Source: Larix kaempferi (Eukaryota; Streptophyta; Pinopsida; Pinales; Pinaceae). Taken from it: a DNA stretch of 64,000 nucleotides. The notes under the pieces were generated by a model. That model saw only the letters and a program-made list of their open reading frames with translations. It made no database searches and was not told the DNA's origin. Shown here one piece after another: positions 23,083 through 34,920 of this stretch; position 1 is the first letter of the stretch, and each line of letters opens with the position of its first letter. The stretch is taken from the NCBI GenBank assembly GCA_027924585.1, contig BSBM01000068.1, positions 12,435,501-12,499,500 of the forward strand, given 5' to 3'. A program made the position numbers and the translations under genes.

Positions 23083-24676
23083 TGTAATATCCCTAATTTT
23101 AAACTTTACCCAATTTGGCCAATTTTTTAACCTTGGACTAATGAAACCACAAACTTTTCCAAATGATCCCAAATGGTTTCGAATTATGTATGGAATAGAT
23201 TGAGGCGTATTAGGACACAATAATGCATATATTAGATTCTTGGACACTTTTAAAATACTTCAGCAACTTGCATTTACAACTGGAGAATGAAAGACAAAAA
23301 TACTAGGAAAATCGATGTTAAAACCGTAAAGGGTAGATGACTCTTTTGGATTCCCGAATGTTGTACGAACCTTCCAAATTTTTAATATGAGAATTAAATC
23401 TATTAAAGTACATCAAGGAAAACATGTGTGCATCATCATATCAGGTTTTAGGGTCAAATAGGTATCCCAAAGGACATCATCTTCTAGAGTATATAATTGG
23501 GTGAAGATGGTAAACAACGGACCTTGCATTTATGTCACAAACTACAATAACACTTTAGGGGTATGAATACATTATTTGGGACATAAATTTAAATCCATAT
23601 GAATCTCATAACATAGACAAAATTCTCATAAATATCTGATATAAAACAGGTGCAATATCATCCCAAAATCACCATGAAAATACTATGAGGGAAATGGCTC
23701 GAATCTCAGTTTTAATTGGAAATGTCACTTGAAGTACTTGGTATTTTGAGTTGTGGCTCTAATGATATGTCTGTTACATATTTATAAAGAAATTAACATG
23801 TCCATAAGGTCGAAATAGCAATCCTCCATTTGCTAGATCCAACAAGAAGTGTGCCATCACACTTTTACATGACATTGAGAGAAAGAGGAAACAAGCTCGA
23901 ATATCAATGTTACTTGGATAAATAGTACATGAAGTGTTTATTATTTAGAGCTGTGGACCTCATTATCTATCCATTATAGATTTATGCATCCGTTAACAAG
24001 TTGATAAGGTCGAAAAAACATCCTTCCATTGTCTATATGCAACAAAGAGTGCGCTATCTCACTTTACATTAACATTGAGAGAAAGATAGTAGAATGAGAA
24101 TAGAAAAGAATGAGAGAATATGAACTCGAACTCAGATGAGGGTTGAACCTGCATAAAAACATCTCCATGAACTTCTATTGAGAGGTATGAATGGCCTCTC
24201 CATCTACCAACTTGGATGGGAATATTGCACCCTGGAAATTGGTTGCAAGGAAGGAGGATGGACATCCACCGTGCAAGGACAAGCTTGAAGATCTCCAAAA
24301 TTGCAAATATGCCAATACAAAATGACCAAAAACTACTCCATTTCGACTTGGCCTCCTTTTAATAAATTTATTTGACTCATTTACCTCCTTAGAACTGAAA
24401 TTACCTCCTAATTAGTCATGAAATTCGAATTTGTGGGGGTTATGACCTTTCATTGGCCCCACATGACACTTGGCTCATCTTTTGTCTCCAACTGCTCTAT
24501 GAATTCGAATTGGGGAATATTTTGAATGCTTTATAGATGTGTAACTCCTCTCATGTTCCCTCTTGGTCTATTTTTAGCTCTTATATTGTCATATATGTCA
24601 TCGAATATGTCATAAGTGTCATAATGCTTGTCATAGTTGTCATAGAATCTTTCATTGCCTATTTTTAGCCCTATGG
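23083..24676 (-). repeat. 5' LTR of B1 (U3 end missing)
   Basis: Aligned with 7466-9078 by eye, including the shared run of 'gtcataagtgtcata' words at 24.6/9.0 kb. Similarity stops abruptly at the word agccctatg (24676 and 9078). About 0.98 kb of the other LTR has no counterpart on the right, so the U3 part was deleted or replaced. Confidence 0.8.
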
Positions 24677-27600
24677 TCATGTATCTTCTACACGATTTTA
24701 TTCTTTAATAAAAATATAAACACTTAAAATGCGGAAAGACACCAACTCTAGCTGCCGCTACAACTGGTGTAACTCTTCATTAGAAGTTACAATACAAGGA
24801 CAACTCAAAAGTCAACAATAATTTATGCACTACCTTCTAAACACTTACGACCAAAAAAGTGTTAGGAAACTAAAGGCAATGAAAACTATAATAACGTGCA
24901 TTAATATGTCATTACACACTAATATGATTTCATAACATTAAGAGAATATCACTCAACTTGGCAAAGTTATATGTTCCCAACATATAACCTATGCAGTTGT
25001 ATTAATTACGCCAAGCGGTACTTACAACAATACTAAGCTACTGTCTTAAAGGAATGGACCATTCTTAGCATATCTGAGTCTGTGCAATTAGGACCATAAT
25101 TTACACAACTATGAAAGAAAATCGGTGACAGATACAGCATCAGGCCTAACCTAATGATTACATGCCTATAATAAAATTCACCCAGAAATGATCACATCTA
25201 AAACATATGATTATAAATTCTATTTGGCCTTGAATTCAATGTATTGCACATAAAAATGGAAGGTCTTAGTTTTCCAAATAATATAATTACATATATATAT
25301 TTCCATGTATAAAAGTATAAATATATAAATATATAGCTAAACCTATATACATATATATTTATCTTATCTCTAAGTTAAAACATGGCTTACAAGCCCATGC
25401 AATACAATACAAGAATTATTGACTTTTTAAATTAAAATTAAAACTAAATCATTGAAATTTTAAATTATATATATATATATATATATATATTATAACGCCC
25501 TAACCAAGGACTAAGGCTTAAATAATCCAAGCTTGAACCATGGTCCAAAACGCGCCATAAGGTATGGCTTCAACCCTATGCGACGACGAAAACCAAAGTC
25601 ATGCTATGATATGAAACTTAACATAAAATGTTAATGGATGTCACTTCGTGACATTTCTTATCAATATAAGTTATGAGATTTACAAGGTAAGCGTGTAAAG
25701 TTTGAACCCACGACTTACAGGTTTGATGAAATGATCTTGTTGTCACACTAACGTGTACAACACACGTAAGTAGCACAATGGACAACTTGTTGGCACTGCA
25801 ATGCTTCACAGGTGGCTTGAGTGGTTTATGTGGCGAAGCCACATAGGCTCTTCCAAACTCCTTCAACGTTATGACCCCAATCAATTTTCCATTTGGCAGG
25901 TACGTGGACATCCTAGCTCATGTGGAAAGCACTTGGCAGCTGCTTATGGTTTGGTCCACCACTAATGCGTCTCCCACCTTCACACTCGCTCGACTTGACA
26001 TGCTACCAACTTAGCATCTGTACTGCGTACTGTACCTGGCTCCATTAAATTCCAGAACGATGATCATCATTGATCTACGCATGGTTGGTTTATTGATCAA
26101 CGTGATAACTCCATCACCGTTGATTTCCAGCTATGTGGTATTCGAGCCAGTGATCCATGGAGTACTCCATTACTCCTTGGATATCAGGGTTAGTGGTGGC
26201 CATTACCTTCCTATCCGATGCCCACAGAGTTGTAAAATGATGGAGTTTCGAAGGGGTTCATTGTTGTTGCACTATGGTACTGCGCAGAGGGTTTTCTGAC
26301 CTACGCAAAGGAACTCGTCAACCTCGAACCAATGGAGATGGATTTGGTTCCCTGCGAAGCCCCGAAGGAACATTATGACATCAACATTAGTTACTGCATG
26401 CCTTGATAGGTAAGACATGGCTCTTTATCATTCATTATATTGATTTCTTTACTATGTATATCATCTAGATGATACTTAACTTTGGTATCAACCATTTTTA
26501 TGTAGCGAGTGGAGCATACTGTGGTTGTGCTTCACTTAACAGGTAAAGATAAATGTCTCTCCTCGTTACTTCGTGGTAAAAAAATACATGTTGTTGTGAT
26601 TTCACTTATTACTTTGGAAATGTTGATTGTTAAGTTTTAACCACTCGTAACCATTTGTAGGTGAGTAGATAGAGCAAAGGTGATGGAAACTACAGCATGT
26701 GGAGTGCCTCCCTAGACCGAAGCTGAGCGTGGGGATAGTGTGCCCCAATCTGCCAGGTAACTCACCATTCTTGTAAACTCGGTGGTCTCACCTCGTGGCT
26801 CAGGGTTGACTTACTCATACTTTGAAGAGTTTAAGTGTTGGGTTGTTGTGGTTTCACTATTCTTTAAGAGTGGTGTCCCTTGGCCCCAAACGCAGAAGCA
26901 ATAGCTTGCTACTAGTGGAGGCCGGTCCCTACGATGGTATGTTTTGCCACATAGAGCATCGTCGGTGGTTATCGGCACTGATTTGGTTTGACCCTTGAAT
27001 GGTTCGGATGTGGGATGAAGAACATTCGCTCTAAACAGTCGATTTAAGTTTGTAAATAATGAATACAGTTTGCACATCAAACGTTTAGGCCGTCGTTGTT
27101 TTTGATACTGTAAAGCATGACCCCAATGCTTACGACCTTTGTCTCTTCTTTTGGTTAAATGCAGAGTATGGTTATGGGAAATGTATGAATTCCAACTTGT
27201 AATACGAAATGTTAAACTTACTGCAGCTAGGTTTACTTGTATCATTTTTGTTTATGCTTACTGTGTTATAAAACGATGGTTTTGCCATACCCGTTACAAT
27301 GTATATAGATTTGCATTTAATTTACTGTGTAAAGTTCTATTATTCATGGACTTGTAGGGATATACAAAATACACAGCGATTCAATGTTTTATGGTTACTG
27401 CTCTTAAGAGCACATCTAAATATATACATATATAAATCAGATGCATAAATCTCGAATCGCATTTTTTCTTTTTTTGTTGCAGCATAAAGTTCATTTCACA
27501 ATTGCTATATAAATTCATGGAAATTTGTGTGTTGTTAGCCATAGGGAAAATATGTCTATGCATTCAACTTTTAATGTTTGGCTAAGCCGTCAATTGAATA

Positions 27601-28787
27601 TCCTTGTTTTCAAGCAGTGCATTTAACTCTATAATACATTAATATTGTATGGCATTCCATCCATGGACCACGATTTGATTCTCACATTGAATCTTGTGTC
27701 CTTTCTTAGCTCGTAGTGTAGGCATAAATATTTAAATTATTTTCATTAATAAGATATCTCATACCAACGCATAATAAAAGGCATTTATGCGTAGCATGCA
27801 TCTCAAGAAATAATAACAGGTTTAAACATATCATTAGGAAACCCTAAGTTTATAGGTTACTGCACTTGGAAAAGATGTATACGCATTCTGTCATTTCAAT
27901 GGGCTCCATACCATGGATCACGAATCAACTCTTGCTATGATAATAACACAAAATGCATTCTGTCCATTTAGTACATGTATGATATGCACTCATACAGGCA
28001 GTCTAGCAATCGATTATATCACCCAAATTGGAAATGCAAAGACTGTATAAATTTTGAATGAATGTAGGGTTAGATTCAGAATGAGCACTTCATTAAGGAC
28101 ATATAAGAAATTGTCCTGCTCATTTTGATCTACACAATAGAAGAAATATTTGCAAATATTTTAAAGCTTGATATGTAAACCCTTCGGTTTACATGTCTAC
28201 TTGAATTACATAGCAACATATGTGTAACCCTAGTTTTGTCATTCACCTAGAAATGAATATACTCTGTATAAAATGCATATATAACAACATAGGATAGAAT
28301 TTGTAGTATAGTCATTCTAGGATGCATCCCTCAGGCTTACTACTCTAATTCAACAATATTTTTGTTTTGATAGCTGCATCAGAATTTATTTATTAATACA
28401 ACAACTTAACCATGAATACTTCAGGTATTTCACTCATAATATGAAACAAAAAATAGATGACATAGATCTAAGAATTTCATGGCAGATCTATGCTCAGAAA
28501 ATCATTATACCAAATAAATATGAATAGATCTGAAATAATAGATCATTTAATAATACTTCCAGGAATAAATGAAAACACATTCCAATACTGTCCATAACAT
28601 AAACATATAGGTTCAACATATACTTATATGAGTTCAAATGACCAGTGGAACCTAGCACAAACCTCCCAGCCTTTGACCAACAAGTACTCCTTGCTTTCAG
28701 GTCACCCTCGAGCTAAGTTCACAGTCCCCCAAGTTAGAGTATAGTTTTTAAGTCACCCTTATCTTGTTTAATCAAGTTATTTTAGGA
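24677..28787. other. Non-coding stretch, no gene recognised
   Basis: About 4.1 kb. It is AT-rich from 24.7 to 25.49 kb, with an (AT)n run at its end. From 25.49 kb it is more GC-balanced, starting TATAACGCCCTAACC, which looks like an LTR start (TGTAACGCCC) but has no partner. It is AT-rich again from 27.4 kb. The longest open frame (26811-27245, minus, 144 codons) has no known motif. It may hold old LTR pieces of D-like elements. Confidence 0.5.
25465..25492. repeat. (AT)n microsatellite
   Basis: An AT dinucleotide run immediately left of a composition change and of the TATAACGCCC word. Confidence 0.9.
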
Positions 28788-29595
28788 TGTGACAGTGGCA
28801 GCAGGAAACCCAACATCCAACTCAGTACACCTGAGCTCCAGGATACTCCAGGGCCTTTTAAGCCTTAGCCATTAAGAGAATCAATATAACACATCCTATT
28901 CAGGTAAATGCAGTACTCCTGCTTAGCCTAGGGTAGTTCTCCTACCTACACAAAATTAAGTGGCCAAGATCTTACCAAACTATATGATTCCTCTTAATCT
29001 TGTCCAGTTTGGTCCTCCCAAATCCACCCTCTTGATCTAGACCAGTTTGGTTCTCCCAAACCTGTCCTCCTGATATGGACCAGTTTGATTCTCCCAAATA
29101 TGTCCTCTTGATCTGGACCAGTTTGGTTCTCCCAAATCTGTCCTCAATCACTTGGCTTCAGGACCAGTTTGGTTCTCTCAAATCTGTCCTCCCTCACCAG
29201 TCTTCATTTGTCTCAAGTTCATGTGTGTTCAGCTCATGAGATTTTGAGTAATGAATGTTATCAAAATGATTGAATGCGTTTTTCAACGAGTTTTCACCTT
29301 TTATTCTCTTAGGTGTGGAATTTCCCATTTTATGAATTCTTTTAATTCATTAGTTTCACAAATCTCTTCGTTAGGGTTTTCCATTTCTCTCCAATAATAA
29401 TTTCCTTAAATAATAATTCTTATGTTGCATTTTCCCTCCAAACCTTAGGGGACTATGACTCCCATCTCATTAAAGTGCTGGTCCATGAGGTCATTAGAAA
29501 TCAATTTATCAGATTTCTAAAGTCACCGAATTAAACTGAAATAATACTTAGCATAAATATAATAGGGGTTCAAAGTTCAAAATTGGGATATTGCA
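28788..29595 (-). repeat. Possible 3' LTR of element D
   Basis: On the minus strand a segment starts TGCAATATCCC directly after the polypurine tract and could end ...CCACTGTCACA at 28788, giving TG...CA ends and 808 bp. There is no second LTR to compare, so the lower border is uncertain. It contains a minisatellite. Confidence 0.4.
29003..29190. repeat. Minisatellite, ~38-40 bp units
   Basis: About five copies of a unit built on 'accagtttggttctcccaaa' plus 'tgtcctc(c/t)tgat', with small length changes. It lies in the non-coding sequence downstream of D pol. Confidence 0.9.
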
Positions 29596-29610
29596 TTTCC
29601 CCTCCCCTTA
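29596..29610 (-). promoter_or_regulatory. Polypurine tract of D
   Basis: The minus strand reads taaggggaggggaaa immediately before TGCAATATCCC, just beyond the chromodomain frame. Confidence 0.7.
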
Positions 29611-29630
29611 ATTTTTCACCATCCTCAGCG

Positions 29631-30083
29631 TTAACAGTTTTGCAAAACAAAAAAATAGCATAAAAGAAAATTCAGTTTGTGCCATGTACTTCTTCGAACA
29701 GGAAAGGGTATGTTGCTCGCATTTCCTTTTTGATTTTTCCAGGTAGCCTCTTCAAGATTATAGTGCTCCCATTGCACCTTTACCTGAACGATGGTTCGAT
29801 TCTGAAGTACCACCTCTTTCTAATCCAGTATGCATATAGGGTCTGTTTGGAAGTGTCCTTCTGATTCCACCTAAATCACATGCCAGTTTACAATATGCTT
29901 AGGATCATATACATATTTCTTCAGCAATGAAACATGAAACACATCATGCACCTTAAAATTTGCTAGTAAAGTTAACTGATAAGCAACAGGTCCTACTCTA
30001 GCAAGTATTTCTAAAGGACCACAAAATCTTGGTGTAAGTTTGGCAACCTTGCCCAAGCTCAAAGAAATTTTCTTTGCTTTCAC
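29631..30083 (-). pseudogene. Integrase C-terminus and chromodomain of D
   Basis: The frame 30083-29871 has LTPRFCGPLEILARVGPVAY and VHDVFHVSLLKKYV, the integrase tail. After a break, 29813-29631 has NRTIVQVKVQWEHYNLEEAT-W, a chromodomain core with the usual V-x-W ... EEATW pattern. A polypurine tract follows. The chromodomain is expected to bind histone marks. Broken by a frameshift between the two parts. Confidence 0.8.
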
Positions 30084-31020
30084 TCTTAGGAATACATGAT
30101 CCCCAAGTTCAAATTCTTTATGTTCTCTATGCTGATCAGCATAGCTTTTCTGTTGACTTGGGAAGTTTTTAAGTTTGTTTTTACTTTCTGCACAATGTTT
30201 TCCAATTCAGCTAGCAGTTTGGGACCCATCACAATCCAATTTACCAGATCGTCCCAAGTCATAGGGGCTTTACACTTTCTGCCATAAAACACTTCAAATG
30301 GACTCATTCCTATAGAAGTTTGGTAACCATTGTTGTAGGGAAATTCAGCTAATTGTAGGTAAGTTTGCCACTGCTTCGGATTGTCCATGACATATAAGCG
30401 AAGCATGTCCTCAAGGACTTGGTTCACCCTTTCAGTCTTCCCATCAGTTTGTGGATGGTAAGATGTACTAAAACTCAGTTTAGTCCCCAAACCTACAAAC
30501 AGATCCTTCCAAAAGTGTGAGGTGAATTTGGTGTCCCTGTCGGATATAATCACCTTGGGAATTCCATGAATTCGAAAGGCTTCCTTCATGAAAATCTCAG
30601 CAAGGTTTATTGCCTTGAAAGTGGATTTGACTGGTATGAAGTGTGTTTCCTTAGTCAATTTGTCCACCACAACCATGATAGCATCATGTTGTTTATTATT
30701 TTTAGGCAACCTAGTGACGAAATCCATAGAAATGGTCTCCCATTTCCATTCTAGTATAGGTATAGGCTGCAGCAACCCAGCCGAATGTTGATGTTCTCTT
30801 TTCACCCGCTTGCAGTCCATACATTTTGCAATGTACTCAACAATTTCTGATTTCAGTCTAGGCCAATAATTCTATTTTTTAACAGCTGTTAGCATTTTAT
30901 GATAGCCTAGATGACTAGAATATGGTCTCTTGTGAAATTCGGCCATAATTATTTATTTTAATTCTGACTGATCCGGTATGTATAGCCTGTTTTTAAACAG
31001 CAGCAATCCATCCTTGGATA
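30084..31020 (-). pseudogene. Integrase core of D
   Basis: The zinc-finger region reads SSHLGYHKML ... CMDCKRVKREHQ, partly out of frame with a stop. The 244-codon frame then gives ETISMDFVTRLPKN, VIISDRDTKFTSHFWKDLF, YHPQTDGKTERVNQ and GMSPFEVFYGRK. These contain the catalytic D, D and E in their usual settings. Among the D modules this is one of the least damaged. Confidence 0.88.
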
Positions 31021-31039
31021 TGTTGTAATCCGTTGCTTG

Positions 31040-32400
31040 CTAATATGAATTTTCTACGAGACATTTTTGTCTTAAGTTCATATATTTTTGGTCATTTTCA
31101 GCTATTGTCCAGATCTGCAATATTAAATCAGACTGAAAATTGTTGAATGATGCCATAGTTAGTAGGTGCATGTGTCTACTAAGTGTGTTATCAATTTTAT
31201 TTTCCTTTCCTTTAATGTGTTGAATTTCAAAATTGAACTCGCTTAGAAAATCCAACCACCTTGCTTGCCTTCCATTCAGATTCGGTTGTTCAAAAAGATA
31301 CTTCAACCCAATGTGATCAGTTTTCAAGACAAACCTTTTCCCAAAAAGGTAATGTCTCCACATTCTTAGAGCATGAATTATGGCAGCTAGTTCTAAATCA
31401 TGCGTTGCATAGTTTACTTCATGCGTTTTCAGCTTTCTAGATTCTTATCCAATTACTGAACCATCTTGCATTAGCACTCCTCCCAAGCCATCCTTGCACG
31501 CATCTGTGCATACAACAAAATCTCCAAATGGATCAACCACTTTTAGAATAGGAGTGGAAGTGAGAAACTATTTCAACTTTGTGAAACTTGCTTCACACTT
31601 GGCTGTCCAAATAAACTTAACTTCTTTTATCTGTAGAGATGTACTGGGATGGGCTACTTTGGAAAATCCTTCAATAAATTTATGGTAATATCGAGCCAAT
31701 CCCATGAAAGAGTGGACATCGCTTACATTCTAGGGAGTAGGCTAGCTTGTTATGGCCTTAATCTTGTTGGGATCCACCGCAATTCCTTGTGTTGATATAA
31801 TGTGGTCCAAGTATTATATTTCGTCCTTGTAGAAATCACACTTGGATAACTTTGCATAGAGTTGATTTTCTCGTAGAACTTGCAGCACTAACCTTAGGTG
31901 TTCCTCATGCTCACTTTCGTTCTTCGAATAAATGAGTATGTCATCCATAAACACTACAAAAAATCTATCCAATACCTGCTGAAAAAATTATTCATCAAGC
32001 AAATGAACATGGCTGGTGCATTCTTCAGACCAAATGGCATCACCACAAATTCATAATGTCCATAATAAGTACGAAAAGTTGTTTTATGTACATTTTCCTC
32101 CTTTATTCTGATTTGATGATAACCCGATCTCAAATCAATTTTTGAAAATACAATTGCACCCCCAACCTGATCGAACAGATAATCTATCCTTCGTAAGGGA
32201 TACATGTTCTTGATGGTTACTTTGTTCAACTGTCTGTAATCTATGCACAGCCGGAAAGTCTCATCTTTCTTCCTTACAAAAATTACCAGTGCTCCCCACG
32301 GGGATACGCTTGGACGGATATATCCTTTTTCTAGCAGCTCCTGCAATTGTGCTTTCAGCTCAATTAATTCAGGTGTACTCATCCGATAAGGTGCCTTTGA
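31040..32400 (-). pseudogene. Reverse transcriptase and RNase H of D
   Basis: The frame 32382-31954 carries [40 protein letters not shown] and [17 protein letters not shown]. After a frameshift near 31954 the catalytic box reads [11 protein letters not shown], with both Asp kept. The RNase H starts CTDACKDGLGGVL and continues in 31363-31040 with FVLKTDHIGLKYLFEQPNLN and KGKENKIDNTLSRH. Stop codons lie near 31.8, 31.73 and 31.45 kb. Inactive as a whole. Confidence 0.88.
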
Positions 32401-33126
32401 ATTTGGTATTGTTCCTAGGTACAGGTATATGGTAAATCCAATTCTCTTTTTGGAGGTAACTCCGGAATTTCCCTGGGAAACACATCCTCGAATTCAGCCA
32501 AAACAGGATGTTTTGTAAAATCTGAAATTTCACTTTGCTGATTTTTTGTCATGTGGACAACATACAATTTGCACCCTTTTCGTGCATTTATTTTTAGCTG
32601 AAGAGCAAAAATTTCCCTTAATTTCACTGCTCTCAATATTCCTTGAATCTTTTCAGGTTGTCCAACATCATTCATGAAAGTGACAGATTTATGATAACAG
32701 TCAATAACAGCCCTATGTTTTTCCAGCCAATCCATACTGATGAGCATATCATATGATCCTAATGACAAAATATTTAAATCTGTGCTAGTGTAGGATTCAT
32801 TCAATTTCAAGAGACATTGATTAACTACTTCCAACACTTTCCTTTTTCTCCCTGTTTCCATTTGCACCATCCACAGTTGCATGTATTTGTTTTTACTAAG
32901 CTTGCATGACTCACACAGTTTTAGATTTATGTAACTCTTACATGCGCCAAAATCAATAAATATAGACATGGGTGTTGCAGAGAGCATACCTTTAACCTCG
33001 ATTACAGATGCTTGGTGTTCTGCATATTGGTTGTTCAATGCAGCGTAGATTTTCAGAGTCCTTGCTATGTCTTAGACTGTGGAAGCCTCTTGAAGGTTTT
33101 GCACTGATCTGTTTTTGTAGTGCCAT
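32401..33126 (-). pseudogene. gag-protease junction of D
   Basis: The frame 33038-32415 begins with the gag-protease linker (IYAALNNQYAEHQASVIEVK) and GMLSATPMSIFIDFGACKSYI. The latter is the retropepsin site with D-F-G-A in place of the usual D-[TS/P]-G-A. MISMDWLEKHRAVIDCYHK-like text and the RT leader ([19 protein letters not shown]) follow. No zinc knuckle can be trusted upstream; sequence identity with IR1 begins at 33127. Confidence 0.75.
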
Positions 33127-34904
33127 TAGACTACTAGATCTTGATGGCACCTGTTGAGTGACCCGACTGATTGAAACATTAATAAAATGACCCTTTGATT
33201 TTATATTGAGTATGTTCATGACTACGATTGATTGTGAATCTATAAAATAATGATATATGTGTATCTGGATAGTTGATGTAAATGAATGATTACATTTTTT
33301 TAACGATTAACTTTGATTATGAAAAACATACATGTGAATGATGCTTAATGACTCGTTGTATGATTGATTATGTGATGAGAACGAAGAAAGTAAATATTGA
33401 CGAAATGCATTTCTAATTAGATGAATGAGTAATGTTATGAGTAAACAATAAATGCTTAATGAAGTAGCAGATTTCGGAATCGAATTATGATAATTATGTT
33501 TGTGAGAAATGTGTGGAGCGGCAGGTGAAACGGTTCACTGAAGGACACACAAAGGAATTAAAGGGTCGTAGAGTATGGATAAATCACACACGGAAGAATG
33601 ACGATGGTGTCGAATTCCTACGGAATTCCACGGCCGAGTTCAAAATCCCTTATCCGCTTACTTGGGGACACGTGAAGTCGTGTGTAGTGGACCATGATGG
33701 AGTTGGTCGAGTACGAGTTGGGGGGAGCGCAGTAAGAACAGACTTACTCCTCAGCGCCATTAGTCCCTAATAGCGTGCAGACGAAGGATAGAAGGTAACG
33801 GCTCCTGAAATCCCTACATGAAGTTCCCGCAAGTCAAAATGAAAGGATATCGGCAGAAGGGCCCAACGATGTGGTACCCTGCCGAGAACGGAAAGAGTGG
33901 ATGCAAGCACTCGATGATGTGGTACCTTGCCGAGAAATGGAAACGGCAGATGACTAGACCCAACGGAGTGGTGCCATGTCGGGGAAATGAAGTTAAGGAA
34001 AGGGAGGCCCAACGATGCGGCACCGTGATCCTAGTAAAAATGATTGTTAAACTTAATTGCATAAAAACGTATAAATTGCACCTAGAAAATTTACTTAGAA
34101 AAATGCATTTTAGTATTTTAAACAATAGAAATTAGTACTTGAGACATTTGCACATAAAAGAATATTTTGAGTATTTAAAATAGTATAAATATTTATTTAG
34201 GAGAAAAATAGAATCCTAAGCATAGACATCTAGTCAATTCCACTTACACCACAAATTTAGGAGTTAGGTGAAATATCTTGGGGACAAACATGAGAAAACT
34301 TATGAATGTTGGTGCATCTCCTAGAAAATCTGGCACATGGATAGGTGAGTTTTATTTAATTAGAGAATTAATAAAATAAATATTAATGCATGGAGCAACA
34401 TGTGTTGCAAGGGATTTTCCTACTTAAGGAAGGCCTTGGGAAGGGAGAAGGGACCCATATTTCAGATGGTTATTGTAATTATGAATAAGTAAATGACTTG
34501 CTGCTATTGGGGTTTTGCTAGAAATTTTTGTGGGGGGGGAACCCAAGATGAGTTTCTCGGATTGTGTGTGTGAGCTCTACAACCCAAAGCTCAGGGGTGG
34601 CCATGCAACTGAAAGCATGAGCCTATGGTTGGGTGGTGAAGCTAACGGTTGCTTCTCCAATGGTTAATCGAGCTTTGCTAGAGGGATCCTACAGAAGATG
34701 CGGACGACAATGCACAAGCTGGATCGGATTAACGACAACTTCTCCTTCGACAACGGTCACGACCTATGGTCGACAGGCTATGGTTTTGTCTATATTTGCT
34801 AAGTTATTTAGTTAATATATTTTATTTTTCTAGTAATTATGGTATCTAATCTTTTTTGTATTAAGTTATTGAGTTTCAGGTATAGTTCGTGAGGACCCTA
34901 CAAG
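33127..34904. repeat. IR1 left arm (1.78-kb inverted repeat)
   Basis: The reverse complement of this arm matches 34921-36558 and then 45529-45689. The junction is at 34905-34920 (16-base loop). Both arms carry an open frame with WINHTRKNDDGVEF, on opposite strands, which only reflects the repeat. In plus direction the arm ends GGACCCTACAAG...GCTACA, like an LTR end. No known gene is inside. Confidence 0.9.
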
Positions 34905-34920
34905 AGGGGTTGCTACATCT

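Larger units (their letters stand above)
7466..24676 (-). mobile_element. Non-autonomous LTR element B1, split by element C
   Basis: Reading on the minus strand: 5' LTR (24676 to 23083, U3 missing), tRNA-Met primer site (23081-23064), a long unfamiliar ORF (23016 to 21751, then 11859 to 10292), polypurine tract (10072-10057) and 3' LTR (10056-7466). Element C (11860-21750) sits inside the ORF: the B2 homologue has the two flanks in the same order. No RT, protease, integrase or RNase H is seen in B1, so it would need enzymes from elsewhere. Confidence 0.75.
28788..33126 (-). mobile_element. Chromodomain Ty3/gypsy element D, 5'-truncated
   Basis: The minus-strand order protease, RT, RNase H, integrase, chromodomain, polypurine tract and LTR-like sequence is intact. 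No full gag or matching 5' LTR is present. At 33127 the sequence passes into an inverted repeat (IR1) that is also found near 45.6 kb on the other strand. Several stops and frameshifts show it is inactive. Confidence 0.8.

Noticed and set aside
26811-27245. Minus-strand ORF of 144 codons
   Set aside because: Basic, no recognisable motif, no start context and no homologue elsewhere in the window. It may be chance.
33513-33770. 85-codon ORF repeated at 36055-36300 on the other strand
   Set aside because: It lies within the IR1 arms. Conservation is explained by the inverted repeat, and no domain is seen.
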